A stretch of DNA of 64,000 bases from Prinia subflava. Lineage: Eukaryota > Chordata > Aves > Passeriformes > Cisticolidae. Within the stretch, counting starts at the first letter, position 1; every line of letters begins with the position of its first letter. Of the stretch, positions 37,801 through 50,749 are shown piece by piece. The translations under genes were made by a program, and so were the position numbers. The stretch is from positions 63,809,322 to 63,873,321 of the forward strand of contig NC_086250.1 of assembly GCF_021018805.1 (NCBI RefSeq), given 5' to 3'. The notes under the pieces were generated by a model. It was not told where the DNA came from and ran no database searches. It saw only the letters and a list, made by a program, of their open reading frames with translations.

Positions 37801-38092
37801 ATCACATAATCATGAAATAATACAATAGTTGGGTGTGGAAGGGGCCTCAAAATTCATCTGTTTCCAAGCCCCTGCCATGGGCAGGCACAGCTTCCACTAT
37901 CCCAGATTGCTCAGAGCTCCATCCAACCTGGCCTTGAACACATCCTCAGCTCCTCTGAGTTACCTGTTCCAGTGCCTCACCATTCTCTGATTAAAGAATT
38001 TCTTCATCACATCTAATCTAAATCTCTCATCTTTTAGTTTAAAAACATTCGTCCTTGTCCTATTTAAACAGGGTTGTGTAAAAGTTGCTCAG
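37801..38092 (-). mobile_element. CR1 LINE 3' end, minus orientation
   Basis: On the plus strand the sequence reads the complement of the CR1 3' end in order: ATCATGAAATAATACAATAG (decayed tail octamers), GTGTGGAAGGGGCCTC, CCATGGGCAGGCACAG, CATCCAACCTGGCCTTGAAC, TTACCTGTTCCAGTGCCTCA, AAAGAATTTCTTCATCACAT, and GTCCTTGTCCTATTTAAACA. The subfamily is the AACCTGGCCTTGAACAC type. It is 5'-truncated and noncoding. Confidence 0.96.
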
Positions 38093-38282
38093 TGATGAAA
38101 ATCTGAAACATTTGAAAGCAAATGACAAGCAGCCTTTGCTTTTGTGTGTCTTTTGCTTTTTTCTCTCTGTGCCCCCTCATTGTGCATCACATCAGATAGA
38201 AGGAGCCTTGTCCAACTTGTTAGAAATGAGACGCTTGACACAACCAATATATCAAGCATCAATTTAATAATTAATTAACTAA

Positions 38283-38800
38283 TGTGATAAAGTGTGAGCA
38301 AAGGCAGCGCTGGGTACAGTGGTAGGGGGTTTCCCTTCCGACTGCACACCCATTGCTGGACTTGCTGGGATTTTATTTGCTATATTCATACATATTCATA
38401 GGCTTTCTCAGCAGTTTCCATTTCTAGTTTTAACGTCACAATTCAATACCTAACAGCCATAAATCTATAGATTGTCCTGTATAATTCTATAGACCATTGT
38501 GATCTATTTCGATGTTTCAATACTCCTGGATGCACATCCAGGATATGTTTTCCCAGATGGTGGGATCTGGCTTCCAGATATGGGGGTCCCATCTCTATTC
38601 CCAGATCCATCAATCTTGGGTAGTGATGTCCAGTTTCATTCTCCAGGAGCCATGAATCAGTGAGCTGAAGTCTTATCTTTGTGTCCAGGATGTTTCTCCA
38701 CCTTCTGTGAAGGCCTGAGCCCCCTCCTCACTTCCTTCTTTTGTCTTAAAAAAAGCCTTTTTGCATTCTAAAACTACAGTTTAAAATTCTCTAATACAAA
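38283..38800 (-). mobile_element. Probable ERV LTR fragment, minus orientation
   Basis: Read on the minus strand, AATAAA (in AGCAAATAAAATCCCAGC, near 38370) precedes an R/U5-like stretch of about 90 bases that ends in CACTTTATCACA, that is, a CA end at 38283 on the plus strand (TGTGATAAAG). The preceding GC-balanced block 38500-38740 would be U3. The wording GCAAAGGCAGCGCTGGGTAC and CTGGACTTGCTGGGATTTTA is of a kind I associate with songbird ERV LTRs. The U3 end and target duplication were not found, so the far edge is approximate. Confidence 0.45.
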
Positions 38801-38956
38801 GCAAGCTTCTACAGTTATAATTAAAAGACACTTATTACAGAATAGTTTGAGACTTATAATAGGTAATTGCAAGCAAAAGATTTATTCCAAAACTTCTTTC
38901 CATGCTTTCCTCAGTTGTTTATTAGAACTCATCTTTATAACTGTCCCATGGCTTAC

Positions 38957-38981
38957 AATTGTAGTTGTCACAACTACAATT
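38957..38981. repeat. Near-perfect 25-bp palindrome
   Basis: Arms AATTGTAGTTGT (38957-38968) and ACAACTACAATT (38970-38981) are exact complements separated by one base (C). No function is evident. Confidence 0.95.
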
Positions 38982-39153
38982 ACACAGATTTTTTTCATTT
39001 CCCTGACACGAAATGTAACTTTGTATTTCACAAACTCCCTTCAGACCCATCCACTGAGGAGCTCCTGGAGCCCTTTTGGTCCCGGTGCCTCAGCAGCAAA
39101 CCTGAACTCATCCAACCCTGCAGCATTCCTGCAAAGAGGGGCTGTGCACCCAC

Positions 39154-39245
39154 TTTATACTCGGGAAACCGAGGCACAGCTGATGTGACATCCCCAAGCA
39201 GAGACCACATTGAGTCTCCCAGGCTAACACCCAGGCACTGACGCA
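39154..39245 (-). mobile_element. Possible ancient MIR-like (CORE/tRNA-type) SINE remnant
   Basis: The plus strand reads CGGGAAACCGAGGCACAG, then GTGACATCCCCAAG, GACCACA, and ACACCCAGGCACTGA. This follows the reverse complement of MIR in the right order (GAGGAAACTGAGGCACAG, GACTTGCCCAAGGTCACACAG, then GAACCCAGG near the tRNA-like head). It retains several CpGs and sits in a locally GC-rich block. MIR-type SINEs predate the amniote split and survive as scarce, decayed copies in birds. Divergence makes a chance resemblance possible. Confidence 0.45.
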
Positions 39246-40840
39246 CTCAGAACTGGGATAAACAGATCCCCTGCTGGGGCTAAAGCAGCCCAGGCTGAAG
39301 TGCCAGCTTTTCCAGAGCAGGGGGAATGCTGCAGATCATCAACATGTGTTGGTGGATGATGTCTGGGGCTAATATGCCCCTGAAATTTGGACATCATAAT
39401 GTACATATTTATTCATTTTAGCACTTCCTCATTAAGGAAGACCATGCTGCATGCATGGTACCAATGTTTATACTACATGACATCATCTTGCATTGCAAAA
39501 TGAAACTTTTTTTTTTATTTAGTTTTACTTCAGGAACCTTTTTAATGGATTTCTAGTTATTCCCTCTTCTTGTGTCATGACTTGAAAATAATATTTTCCC
39601 ATTTTTGCTGGTCTTAGTCATTTAATTTGTTCCACACTAACTGCTTTTGCCTTTATTTCTGAACCAGAAAAAACCCTGAGTTTTTACATAATATTCAAAG
39701 AAAAATGCAAAAACTTGTGCATGTTGCTATTTCATTTCAATACCTAGAAAGCATAACAAAGTCTATGCATTGGCTTATAATGCTTACCAGTAAAAGTGTT
39801 CATTATGATAACATTAATACAAGTATTAACACATGAATAATTTTGGGGACGTTAATGTGCCTGTTGATGAAAAGATGAATGAGGTTTTTTTACTCTTTCA
39901 GAAGTAGAATCTTAATATTTACACTTCCTGCAATCTAATTCCTCCTAACAAACCCTTAATTGTAAAATTTGAAATACATTGTAAAGAAAAGTCTAGAATA
40001 ATGTTATTTGAGGGGAAAAAAACATAGCAGGATATACAGGTTTATCAAAACCAGGACTCTGTTTCTTTAATAATGCAAGAAAGCACAGATGAATACCCCA
40101 GTAAAGTGATATTCAAACCAACAGTGTTATTTACCTGTAAAAAATACATGGTAATGCAAAGAAAAAAAATACCAGTGGGGTTTTCTTTTAAAAAAGTGGC
40201 ATATCAATCTTAAAATTGAAGGAATGTTTGCATAAGCATGTTCTAGAAGCAGCCATCTTACCTTGGTTCGTGCAGCAGTTCCCATGATGTGATCATGAAA
40301 AGTCCCTTGATGTTTTTGCAAAATTTGGTTTGCTGAGCCAAGGATCCTGGACAAATGCCACTACATCTGGGGCTATAATGAGAATACTTTTTCTGCTGGT
40401 GCTCAAGTGATTCCCAGAATGGATTTTCATTTGTTTGTTCATGATCACTGCATGTTCAGCTAATCCAAACATTAAGCAGGAGAGCTTTATCTCTATGAGT
40501 CAGAGTCTTAGGAATCACCTCAAAGACATAATGATCAAAACTTACTAAATTTCTGTTCTAGAGCATGTATTCTCCTACAGTGTTTCAGGATAAAACCTGT
40601 TCTGCTGAACAGACAGATTGCCACATGGTTTATAAGGTTAAAACACTCAGAATAACCGTAATTGAAAATATTCATTGTAAAATAACTAAATAAACAAATT
40701 GCAGTGAAATGAACAAATACACAAGACACTGAAGCATTTGGGAACAGGAAAAGGAAAAAAAAGCTGGATGGATTTACTTTTCTTATTAAGTTACTTGGCC
40801 CAAATAATGGAAATATAGCACCTGCTTAAAATCTGAATTC

Positions 40841-40888
40841 TACTTGAATTAAATAATCTTCCACTACTTGAATTAAATAATCTTCCAC
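40841..40888. repeat. Exact tandem duplication, 2 x 24 bp
   Basis: The unit starting TACTTGAATTAAATAATC is present twice without a single difference (40841-40864 and 40865-40888). The identity implies a recent slippage or repair event. Confidence 0.97.
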
Positions 40889-41748
40889 TTATTCTAAATT
40901 TTCATGTAGTTTATATATCAGTCCCTATAGCATTTAGAATTATGCTTTCCTGAATATTTCCTATTCTGAAAATAATTATTTTTTAGTCCTGTGACAATTG
41001 ATTTTTTAAGTACTATCCTGTCCCTCAAATTTTCAAAGGAAAAGATTGAAATTTTAATGAATAAGCTCCATAAATTTTTGTAATCCAGATTACTTTTCAG
41101 CCATTTAACCTCCATAGAATTGTTATCATCATTTCAATATTCTGTTCTGCCTTGTGAAAGTCATCCAACAGGAGTCAAGGTAGGATGCTGACTTTCTTTT
41201 TTTTTTTGTGAGTCATCAATGTGAAAAAACACAGGAAAAAAACCATGAAATGTCAGGTGAAAGAGAATAGGTCTCCATATTTGCTTCTTTTCTCATACAC
41301 CAAAGACAGAAAAAACAAAACAAGTAGCTATCCTACAAAAAGCACTGTTACTTTTTTTTCAGTGTTTTCTTTGGACTTTGAAAACATAAAACATGCAAAT
41401 TAAAAAGTATAGACTAACAAAAATTCTTCTTTTTCTCTTTCTCACTAGCTGCCCTACTTTGCCAGTTCAAACAGGAAATGAAGAAGCACTGAAAGCAGAA
41501 ATATGGCCACCTGATTTTTAATGTTTATTTCTTACTTGGAAGTCTACACATGTATCTGTGTTTCTAAAATCTTGTTTTCCCATAAGGTAACCTAACCAGT
41601 CTAATTTCATCAGACATCTTAGAGTGTGGTAATAGGTTCCCAGAGTAGTTTCAAAAGAAAGAGTTTCTTTTCCAAGTTCACAAGGCAGATCTTTCAATAT
41701 CACTCTTATCATTGTATTCCAGGATACATATTCTTACAGCAAATATAT

Positions 41749-41782
41749 TAAAAAAAAAGAAAAAAAAAAAAGAAAAAAAAAA
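41749..41782. repeat. Poly(A) tract with single G interruptions
   Basis: A-runs are broken by three G residues. No retroposon body is evident to the left. Confidence 0.9.
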
Positions 41783-43699
41783 GTCAGTGAACAGCATTTA
41801 TAAGAGCAACAAGATCTGAAACTGCTGTGGCATGTACCATTTGCTAATGAAAATCATAGTTAAAAGAATGGTTAAATTCTGCCTCAAAGATTTTTAGTCT
41901 TTTGAATGAATGTCATTCCTCAGCAAAAGTTTTTCTAAAAAGGGTCCTGTAAAATGTTCAATACATAGAATATTAAATATGGGAAGCGTCAATACCCAGA
42001 CTGCAGTGCTCCATATGCCTTTTTCCTAATACAGAGCAGAACTTTTAATTTCAAAAGATGATGTGGTTTCAGTTGCAGCCACTACATTATTTTATTTAAT
42101 CCAAAAGGTTTTTTGCTTTTTGGCTTGCTTCACTTAAATTTAGTCCCTAGGCTCTCTGGACTGACCTTCATAAACAGCCTTATCTCTCTAACAGGCCAGC
42201 CCACAAGCTTGGATACATTTGCTGGAAGTCTGTGCAGCTTTGGATGGGACATGAACTTTGCTTTCTAGGCTGATGTTAATGGCAATACAAAAAGAGCTGA
42301 ACTCTGAATTTCAGCTGATGAAATGAGGGTCTTTTACAGCAACATTGACATAATTTCTAAAAGCTCCATGCTGTGCAAATAAATTGTTAATGAGCCTTAA
42401 AATGTCAAGAATTATATAATTTGAGGTGCAGTTTAAAGAGAGGAAATAAAAAACTGCCTCCTGAAGGACAGATTTCTTAAACAGCCTCGGTTAAATCCTA
42501 ATATTTTGTATTTCAGAAATATTTTCCATTTTTCAGATGACCTTTGGAAAGTGTAAGCATACAGTCTGCAAATGATGATGATAACACAAATCTGCTTGAC
42601 CTTAAACGGTTAAAAGCTCTATTTTCATCTCTTTCCAGAAGATGGTAGCATACTCTTAAAGACTTTTGCAGAACTTAACCAGTCCTCTAGAGTGGGAGTG
42701 CTAAACCTAAAACTAAACAGAGAGTAAGTAGGAAGAAAATAGTTTTAAAAGTTGCACTTATAATAAAGTTTCAGTTGCAAGGAGAGTCACTTTGGTCTTT
42801 TCTTTCATGATTGAATTTGGATCTCGTATTTGCTAACATCAAAACATTACTGAATAAATGGGTAACAGAAATATTGCATAAAAGGAGGCAGAATGTGTTT
42901 TTGATTCTGAAGATTATTTTGCTGTATCTGAGAAAAGAACACAATAAATATGTAATACATTGTCATGCAGAAAACAAGCACAAGAGGACTACAGGTTTCA
43001 GAACCTATCACAGTAATGTTAATGCTCTTCTAAAAAAGCACTTGTAGGAGCATAGAAAAGGTAAAAAATGCTATTTAAAACAAAAACCAAAAAAAAAAAA
43101 TCAATTAATTTTGCTATGTCAAGTATGTATTTTAAGTATGGAAGTACACCCGTGACCAAATAATGTCAGTGCCCACAGCTGTAATATTTCTTTGGAAATG
43201 GAAATATTTGTTTACTGAATTTAAGTTTTGAAGAATCCTCATTATACGTACTGTAACAGACTGTGAATTGTAGACCATTCCTTGCCCTTAGTCAGACAAA
43301 GGCTTTCAGACTTGTGAAATCAAACCAAATCAAGCCAATGCAAACTGAACCAAGAACAAACAAACACATACACAAGACCCCCAAATAGTTTCTGATATTA
43401 ATTTCAAGTATGACTCCTTGGGTATCTCTGTGTTTGATTTAATTATCCATTGTCTGAATCAAGTGGTATTTACTTAAATTCTACTATCCAAAAAAAATCC
43501 AGTCTAACAGAGAATTGGAGATTTTTTTCATTTTTTTGTTACTTTTCATCTATAGTTAACACAATTATACTGTGTAGACCATAAATGAAAATCAAGGAGT
43601 TCTGTTTTCTATTTTTAACTGGATGGAGGGTTTCATATCATTCTAGCTTATAACAAGAGCCAAATGATGTTCAGTATTTCTTTCTTTGAAGGCATGCAG

Positions 43700-43800
43700 G
43701 CACTTTTAATTAAGCAATGGTCACATTAAGTATCCCTTTCTGAAAAATTTGCGTCTTTTAATTAAGGGATTTCTTCAGCTGCTGAAATATTTTCCCCCTA
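43700..43800. promoter_or_regulatory. Candidate regulatory block with duplicated TAATTA site
   Basis: The 12-mer CTTTTAATTAAG occurs exactly at 43703-43714 and again at 43755-43766. Each holds a palindromic TTAATTAA homeodomain-type site. The block has no repeat family or open frame. An enhancer is plausible but conservation is untested. Confidence 0.22.
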
Positions 43801-45349
43801 TTTTCATAATTTTTGTTCATGTTTTATAAGCCTTTACAAACTTTGAACATGAAAATATGGAAGCTGTATTCCTGGAAAGTGTGCAGAAAGAAAATACTTC
43901 TCTCTTCATTCCTATTGATTGTTTCCCTGTAAATAAAGTCCAGAATAGGACAGTTTTTATGAAACAGTCATTTGTGTGTGCTGCAGATATTTTGTGCTTT
44001 ATTCTGTGATACCTCCTGGAAGAGATCAGGATAAAATGATGAGCAATGTCAGACACCTTCAATCTTTCCAGGTGTGTAGATTTGTATTTACAGCTTACAA
44101 AGCATTTTGTGGAATGGACGTTGCCAGGAAAGCTGCATCTCTGGATACAACTATTCCATTTTCTGCTTCCTGCCACTGTGTCAACTTTGTGCCATCTGTG
44201 AACTTTTATTAATGACATATCATTTCAGATAATTCATCAGGGTGCTGAATTCTTGGTCAGCTGTCTCATTCTGAAAGCTCAGGACTCTGTTTCTGTAGGT
44301 GGCAGCACACTGACAGCTTCTCTCTGGGCTCTGACAAACCCTTCTGAAGCTGTTCATGCACTCTCCTGTGATCGTTCTGCAAATGTTTTGACAATGCCAT
44401 AAATCCACACTAAGGAGTTGCAAGGGTTATTGTCTTGATAAATTATAATGCCCAAAAGGAAGAGAGAACCCTTCAGTCCTGCAAGAATGTGCTGCAAAAG
44501 TGTCCATAAAATACTGATCTGCTAGTCTTTGGATATTATCTCAGTTTCCCACATTAATAAGCCTTAGATCTAAAGTAAAAAATTACAGCTAAGCTTTTGC
44601 AAAAATAAATTAGTCTTCCAGTCAGGCTTTACCAATAATGTCAAATTTTATGTCAATAATAGTCAAATTTTACCAATAATGCTGCTAAACTTTCAACATT
44701 TTTCTCTGTTTGTCACAGATTTAAACAGATTTTAAATTAAAATACCTAAATTTTAATTAGAATTTGCTTTGCATGTATTGTAATTGCCATCCCACCATCT
44801 GTTGGGGCATCTCAATGAGCAGTTGCATTGAGCCCACACAAAATCCTTACCACAAAATACAGGCTAAAGGAGATCTTTTTTCTTTAGAGAAACCACAAAA
44901 ATGAGCTATCCATCTCACTAACCAAAGCCTCTTCATTGCAACAAACTACAAATGATGTTTGTTTAGAGTGACCCTGTGTGTCATGGTTTGATTGTCTGCA
45001 TTTTTCCAGATGTGACTTAACTTTTACATTCTTTCTAATGTAAAGTCCTCCAAATAAGTGCCTCTGGATGTTGAAAAATATATGTGCAAATTAACCCCAG
45101 CCACTAATTGATCTTCTACAGCCCTAGTGGTGTCAATGAATGGTTTAATCCTGTGTTTTTAAAATGTTAACTCCCTGTAAATGTGGTTTATCTGGAAAGC
45201 ACCACATTTGTCTAATAAGTGTGTCATCTTACTTTCCAAATACAGGACAGAAATATTTACAGAAAATAAGTGCAACACTGAAAATCACTGTCATCTCTAT
45301 TCAGTAACAAACCATTACTGTTGCTAAACATTAAAAATCATTGTTTTCC

Positions 45350-45625
45350 TTTGTCATACTTGTATTATTTTTCTCTCTCTATTTATCTTACTTTCTTCTA
45401 TTTATTTTATTTTTTAACTCTTTCTCTCTTTATCTTAGACTCAATTTTCTTTCTTTCTTTCTTGTCACCTTCTCATTCTTTTTTCTCCCTTTTCCACTAT
45501 TTATTTCATTTCTATCTTTCCTTCTTTCTCTCGCTCTCTTGTCTCATTCTTTCTTTCTGCTTTTTCTCTTTATTTTCCAGTTTATATCAATCAGACTACT
45601 CTTTTTTTTCCCTTCCAGAGCTCTT
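45350..45625. repeat. Pyrimidine-rich tract with (CTTT)n
   Basis: The plus strand is dominated by T and C for about 275 bp, including CTTTCTTTCTTTCTT near 45449-45464. The Phe/Leu/Ser-rich frames of 109 and 132 codons (45321-45650, 45341-45739) look like membrane proteins only because TTT, CTT and TCT codons dominate. They overlap in two frames and are not genes. Confidence 0.9.
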
Positions 45626-48600
45626 TTACACACTCTCCTTCCATTGCTAACCACTATATTTACTCTTGCAGTAAATCAAATTATTTTGTTTTCTCTTTTG
45701 TCTTTTAGGTTCTTTAACAATGGTTTTTCAGCTTTTTGAGAAAGCTTTGTTTACTTTTTATATCATTTTTTTTTCATCCCATTATGTCTTTCTTTGTCTT
45801 CAGAATAAATGACCTACTGATTACAAATTATGAGACTGGGTTCCTTAAACCAACTATAAGATAATGATACCATGTTCTTTGTCGGACATAACTTTTCAAA
45901 GTTTAATAACTTCATTTTATATAATGAGGCCTAAAATATTGTTTCCTAATGCTGGATGCATTATCTTTTGCATTATAAAATTAATATTAACTTATTTTTC
46001 AGCTAATTTTGGGTCTTTTTTGAAGTGTTTTCTTTGTAGTAGACTCTCCCTGCCCACCTTCTTAGCCTCTGGTAATTAGGACCAAGTCGTGTACACACAT
46101 TGGAGAAGGTGTCCATCAGATTTGAACCTTTATGATTTCTTTTGGTTTTTTTGGTGATCTGCTGCTTTACTGTTTTGCAATATGAAATTGTAAGCCTCAG
46201 TCTCAGATTCTATAAGCTTTCTTTTTCTTGTTTTCATTCTCTCCATCATGTGTATGCTACCTTCTTCACTCCCTGATTCTCTCAGGCCCACTGCTGACAA
46301 TCTTTTCAGGAGGGTTTGTGGCTATGCTATTTTTCTGCTCCAAGAAGTGTTCCCTGATTTTTTACCTGGGTAACACAAACCTTGTGCATCCTGCCATGCC
46401 AGTACCATGGAATTGGGATCCCAGTTCTGGGCTGCTGGGCTGAGCAGACAGCTCTGACACGCAGAACAGCAGGTACAAGACAAAGGCTGCAGCACTGAAG
46501 TAGCCAGAGACAAGTTCAGAGAGGGTTTTAGTAACATTTTGTCAGAAGTGCTCAAATAATGGGTTAGAGGGGACTGAAAGACTTTATTAGCAATGGCTTT
46601 AAACACTGGGGATATCTGTAACTGTAGGGGTATGCGTGAGAGACGTTTACTTCAATATTGTGTCACTGAACAATGAAATTAAAGGATTTAGACAGTTACC
46701 ATCTGCTGTGTCTGGTCTGCAAGTGTCCTGACACTCTGAGTTCCTTATGGCAGTGGCTTCTTAATTTGATTTACTGGCTTAGTGTGTTAATTACTTATCT
46801 GGCTATCTCCCTCCTGGTTGTATTATTTTTAGAATTTGGACAGGTCATAACAACAGTGAAAGTCATTTTTGGAATAGTGTGTCTCAAGGAAGTAACCAGA
46901 AATAGATATTATATAGAAAGAATAAGCTTGGTTATTTTATAAGGGATTGGGCCTGATCCAGCTCCACAGAGGTTCTGTGAGTCTCTCCATATCATTTCCT
47001 TTTTCTCACTGCACTATTGTAAAGGCATTTCAGTGTTTCTTGTGAAATGTACCTCACTGCACAAGGAAAAATATCATTTACTTGAAATAAATAAATTCAA
47101 ACCTGTGATTCATGTGCCCACAGTTATTAAGCACTGGTGTGTTTATGGCTCCTGAACTCTTCACCAAGTGTTTTCCAAACTTTTTAGGCACTTACAGGTC
47201 TCCTAGTTCAGGGCTGCCTTAGGCAGACCTCTTAAGGGACAAGTTCCAGATAAGAAATATTAAAGTTCCCAGAGCAGCCAGATACAAGAGTCAGAGAAAA
47301 AAATATAGTAGAGTGTTCCAATTTTTTTTCCTAATTTACTAAGATATTAATTCTCCTTCAAAATCTCTCCTTAAATCTTTCTACTCTAACCACCACCCTG
47401 TAGTTAATATGCTTGAAGACGTGGTGAATCCCAAACGCCAGAGTACCCATGCAGTTTATTGATCTTCTTGTTTATTAGATTATTTGAAAAAAAAAAATAC
47501 AAGAGGAGAAAATGGTGTCTTAGGTTATTCAAATTAAACAAGAAGAAATTCACTTTAATTCTTTCAAAGAACAAGTATGGAAGCACAGATCTGGACATGG
47601 AAGTGTACCTGAAATACCTGCATTAGCTGTGACAAGGCACAGGAAAATATATAACACTGCATTAGCATTTGCTGTCATATGGATTGGTTGGTCCCTGTAA
47701 GATGCACATGTTTCAATCAGACAAATCTTTATTATACAGTGGCAAATTCATTGCTCCAGTACCACTGTTTGTATTAGTGCAGGTACCAAAAAGTAGAAGA
47801 TGCAGGTGATCCATCTATAAAGCTAAAATATGAAAAGTACCACAAAAGCAATAAAAATCCAGGGCGTACAAGAGCCAGGTAAAATAACTACAGCTGACTA
47901 CCTCTATTTATGTACATGCACAGACACAGCAGGCAGATACACTCTTGTGGGATAAGCAATCTGTTCAGAGTGTTTCATTAAAATGCTTTATTGCCTGCAA
48001 AGGAATCTATCATTATCTCAGGATTCTTAAGTAGAAAGGAAACTGATGAGAAGATTCAAAACAATTTCAAGTCTACTTATAATAGGATAGTAGTATTCTA
48101 TGACATAGTAGTGTAAGTAACAGCAAGAAGGTGAGTGTGATGCCAAGCAGAACATGGAGAGAAATACATAAAGTAGAACATAGCCATCCATAGAGAAATT
48201 TGGCAAGAATACTAATGTCAAGTTTCAAATTCTTACAAAAATGGGTATATCATCATTAAAGTAAAACTGTTCCTGGTTTCTATCCTCTTCAAGGCAGAAA
48301 CCTCTCTAAGATAACATATCCTTCCTTTTACTGGCTTAGTTTCAAGCTATAGAAGTATAATATTTAAATTGTCTTTCAGCACAGTAACAGCAATCCAGAG
48401 AGCTTGCTCCAGATTGTTCTCACTTAATTTTAGGCAACACATTTAGCATCTAAATGAGGAATATAGCTGTCACAGACTTTCTACATACTATGCAATGTAG
48501 AATAAACATAGAAAAACTTCAGATGACAGAAATATAATACTGCATTATTTTGAAAGTTTTCTTCCCCCTAAGTGTCACTCTTAAGTCTGTAATTCAGTGA

Positions 48601-50749
48601 AGCAGATTTACCCTCTCAAAACAACTGTATTTTTATTTTATGAAATTGTAGTCAAACTATTGTGAGGTCACAGTCAGACCATGAACTTATGTCAGCAAAG
48701 TGCTCTCTTGATATTTAATTCAAATTAAGATATTTCACTTTTTGATTTCTTTACAAATATTTAACAGAATGGACTTGCCCTCGTAAAACCCCCAAATTTT
48801 CTAATCTGTATTAAATAATTTTCATTCACCCACTAACCAGTATGGAAAAAGTCATGCCACTTTGAAGGGAAATCAAGCACTGATTGTATCACTCAGTGCA
48901 GTCACAGGCATGTTGCTAAGAGCAGAATGGTAGGGTTTGGAATCAAATATACAAGTACAGTTGTTCTTGCTGGGTAGCTTTGTTCTCAGCTCACTCAAAA
49001 ATTACTTCAATCAGTGGCTATAGGTGTAATAATATCATGATTTGATCAAAATGAACCCTGCTGGAAAGGGTTCTCTGCTTCACAGAGAAAGAATGTGAAC
49101 CAATTGTTTGTGTTGTCTGGAAATAAAGAGGTTGCAGAGTAAGGACCAAAAACCCCAGAATGTTAAATGCCAAGTCTTTTATTTTTATTATGCTGTTCTC
49201 TAAGTTTCTAAGATGATTTGATTTACTGCACACAAAGTATCCTAATATTTCATTTTTGGTGTCCAGAGTAATAGAGATCTATCTTATCAATAAAAAATGC
49301 CTGTCACTATTATTTCTTACAATAAAAGAAGTGAAGTGAATAAGTAAATATTTTTCTGAACACTTCAAAGGAAGAAAATGGCTCTGACTTGTGTAATATA
49401 TATTATTTTATATGCCAGACTACAAATAGAAGGTTCATAAGTCACATCCTAAAGAACAAAAAAGTAATTACTGTTACAAGTACCTCCACTTCTCCAATAG
49501 CCAGTAAATCCCTTGCACAAACACATATCTACATAACTCAAAAACTTGCATGAACACATGTCAAATCATTCTCAATCTACTATCATTTGACATGGAAAAC
49601 TATATCTGTTATTACTATTTATATTTAGAATGACATACATGCACACACCTATGACTAAGGTAAGATAGCCTTTAATCAGCACTGACAAGTTCACACATGC
49701 AACTATTGATTACAAATCCAAATAATTTCAAACCAAAAAACTCAACATGCATCTGTCTGAAGTTGGATTTGAGATATCAGAGACTGGAGATTAGTGTCCA
49801 TTGGTAAATATTGATAAACTGGGGGATATTTAAAAGCTTTTCACATAATAACACTTTGCTGGTGGTGTCCTCTGATGTATTACTGTTTTATTTTTTCTCA
49901 TGTGTTATAATCTGCTAATGGCAAACATCTGTAATTTATTAAACATTGTTCATCAGTCTAACATATTTTATTTCTACTGTTGTGCTCAGAGTCTTGTTTA
50001 TGGGAAAAGAGGAAACATGCCTCATATATAAAGCAGATTATTGTTAGTATGATTGAAATCTCAGGACTCTATTCAAGAATCACTGTGAGCTCAGATAAAA
50101 TCATTATAGCAAGAGAAAATGAAAACTAAGAAATTAATACTTCAATAATAGTAATAATATTAACAACAGTATAGGCACTTTTTTGTTTCTATCTCTTTTC
50201 CTGGTGGTGGACTCACCTACCATTGCTCCTCTGAATCCCAGGCTGGTGGCTGAATCTGGTGCTGCAGTGATGCCATGGTGAGTTGTCCAGAGTTTTCACT
50301 GGCAGGAAGATGATGTGTGTGTCAATCCTTTATTCTTTGTCACTCTGTGGTTCACTTGGGCAGTTTGCTACACCTCTTCCCATTCTGCATTGCTCTGTAA
50401 CTCCAGGCTACATCTGAATTTATAGAATGTGGTGAATTTAGCAGATGTTGCATAGTTCTTTTATTCTCTTTGTTAAACCTGAGAGACACTTTGGCCAGCT
50501 GCAGGTTGTCATTTCTCCTGAAATGACCACTGGTGAGTTGCTTGCAGCCATCTCTGGTACCCATTTCTTGTCACCCCAGCCCTGAACTCCTCTGCTCTGC
50601 CTCCTGCCTCTCCTCCTCTCAAGGTCTCTGATATTGTGCCAGGATTCAATGTCTCTACATGACATCATTGTGTTAACGCTGAAAATATCTCATTCTGCAC
50701 AAAAGAATTACTTGTCAGTACAACCTCTCTGAAACTGTGATTGCACCAT
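45626..50749. other. AT-rich unique DNA, nothing recognised
   Basis: No transposon or gene is recognised. A modest GC rise occurs at 46380-46500 and at 50500-50620. Confidence 0.5.

Larger units (their letters stand above)
39246..45339. other. AT-rich unique DNA with minor repeats
   Basis: Items seen are a 24-bp direct duplication at 40841-40888, an A/G-rich tract at 41749-41782, a duplicated TTTTAATTAAG block at 43703-43766, and a local duplication at 44629-44681. A 133-codon minus-strand frame (43817-44218) has no recognised domain and no start context that would make it a gene. Confidence 0.5.

Noticed and set aside
38867..39241. Plus-strand frames of 113 and 124 codons
   Set aside because: They overlap each other in different frames and cross the MIR-like remnant; no domain is visible.
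42640..42656. CCAGAAGATGGT as a CTCF site
   Set aside because: Two mismatches to the core motif.
43817..44218. Minus-strand 133-codon frame
   Set aside because: No domain, no promoter context, and the length is within what AT-rich DNA gives by chance in 64 kb over six frames.
44987..45030. TGTCATGGTTTGATTG, similar to an ERVL LTR start
   Set aside because: Similarity ends after about 13 bases and no LTR body, poly(A) signal or duplication follows.
45321..45739. Phe/Leu/Ser-rich frames resembling membrane proteins
   Set aside because: They come from a pyrimidine-rich simple tract and overlap each other in two frames.
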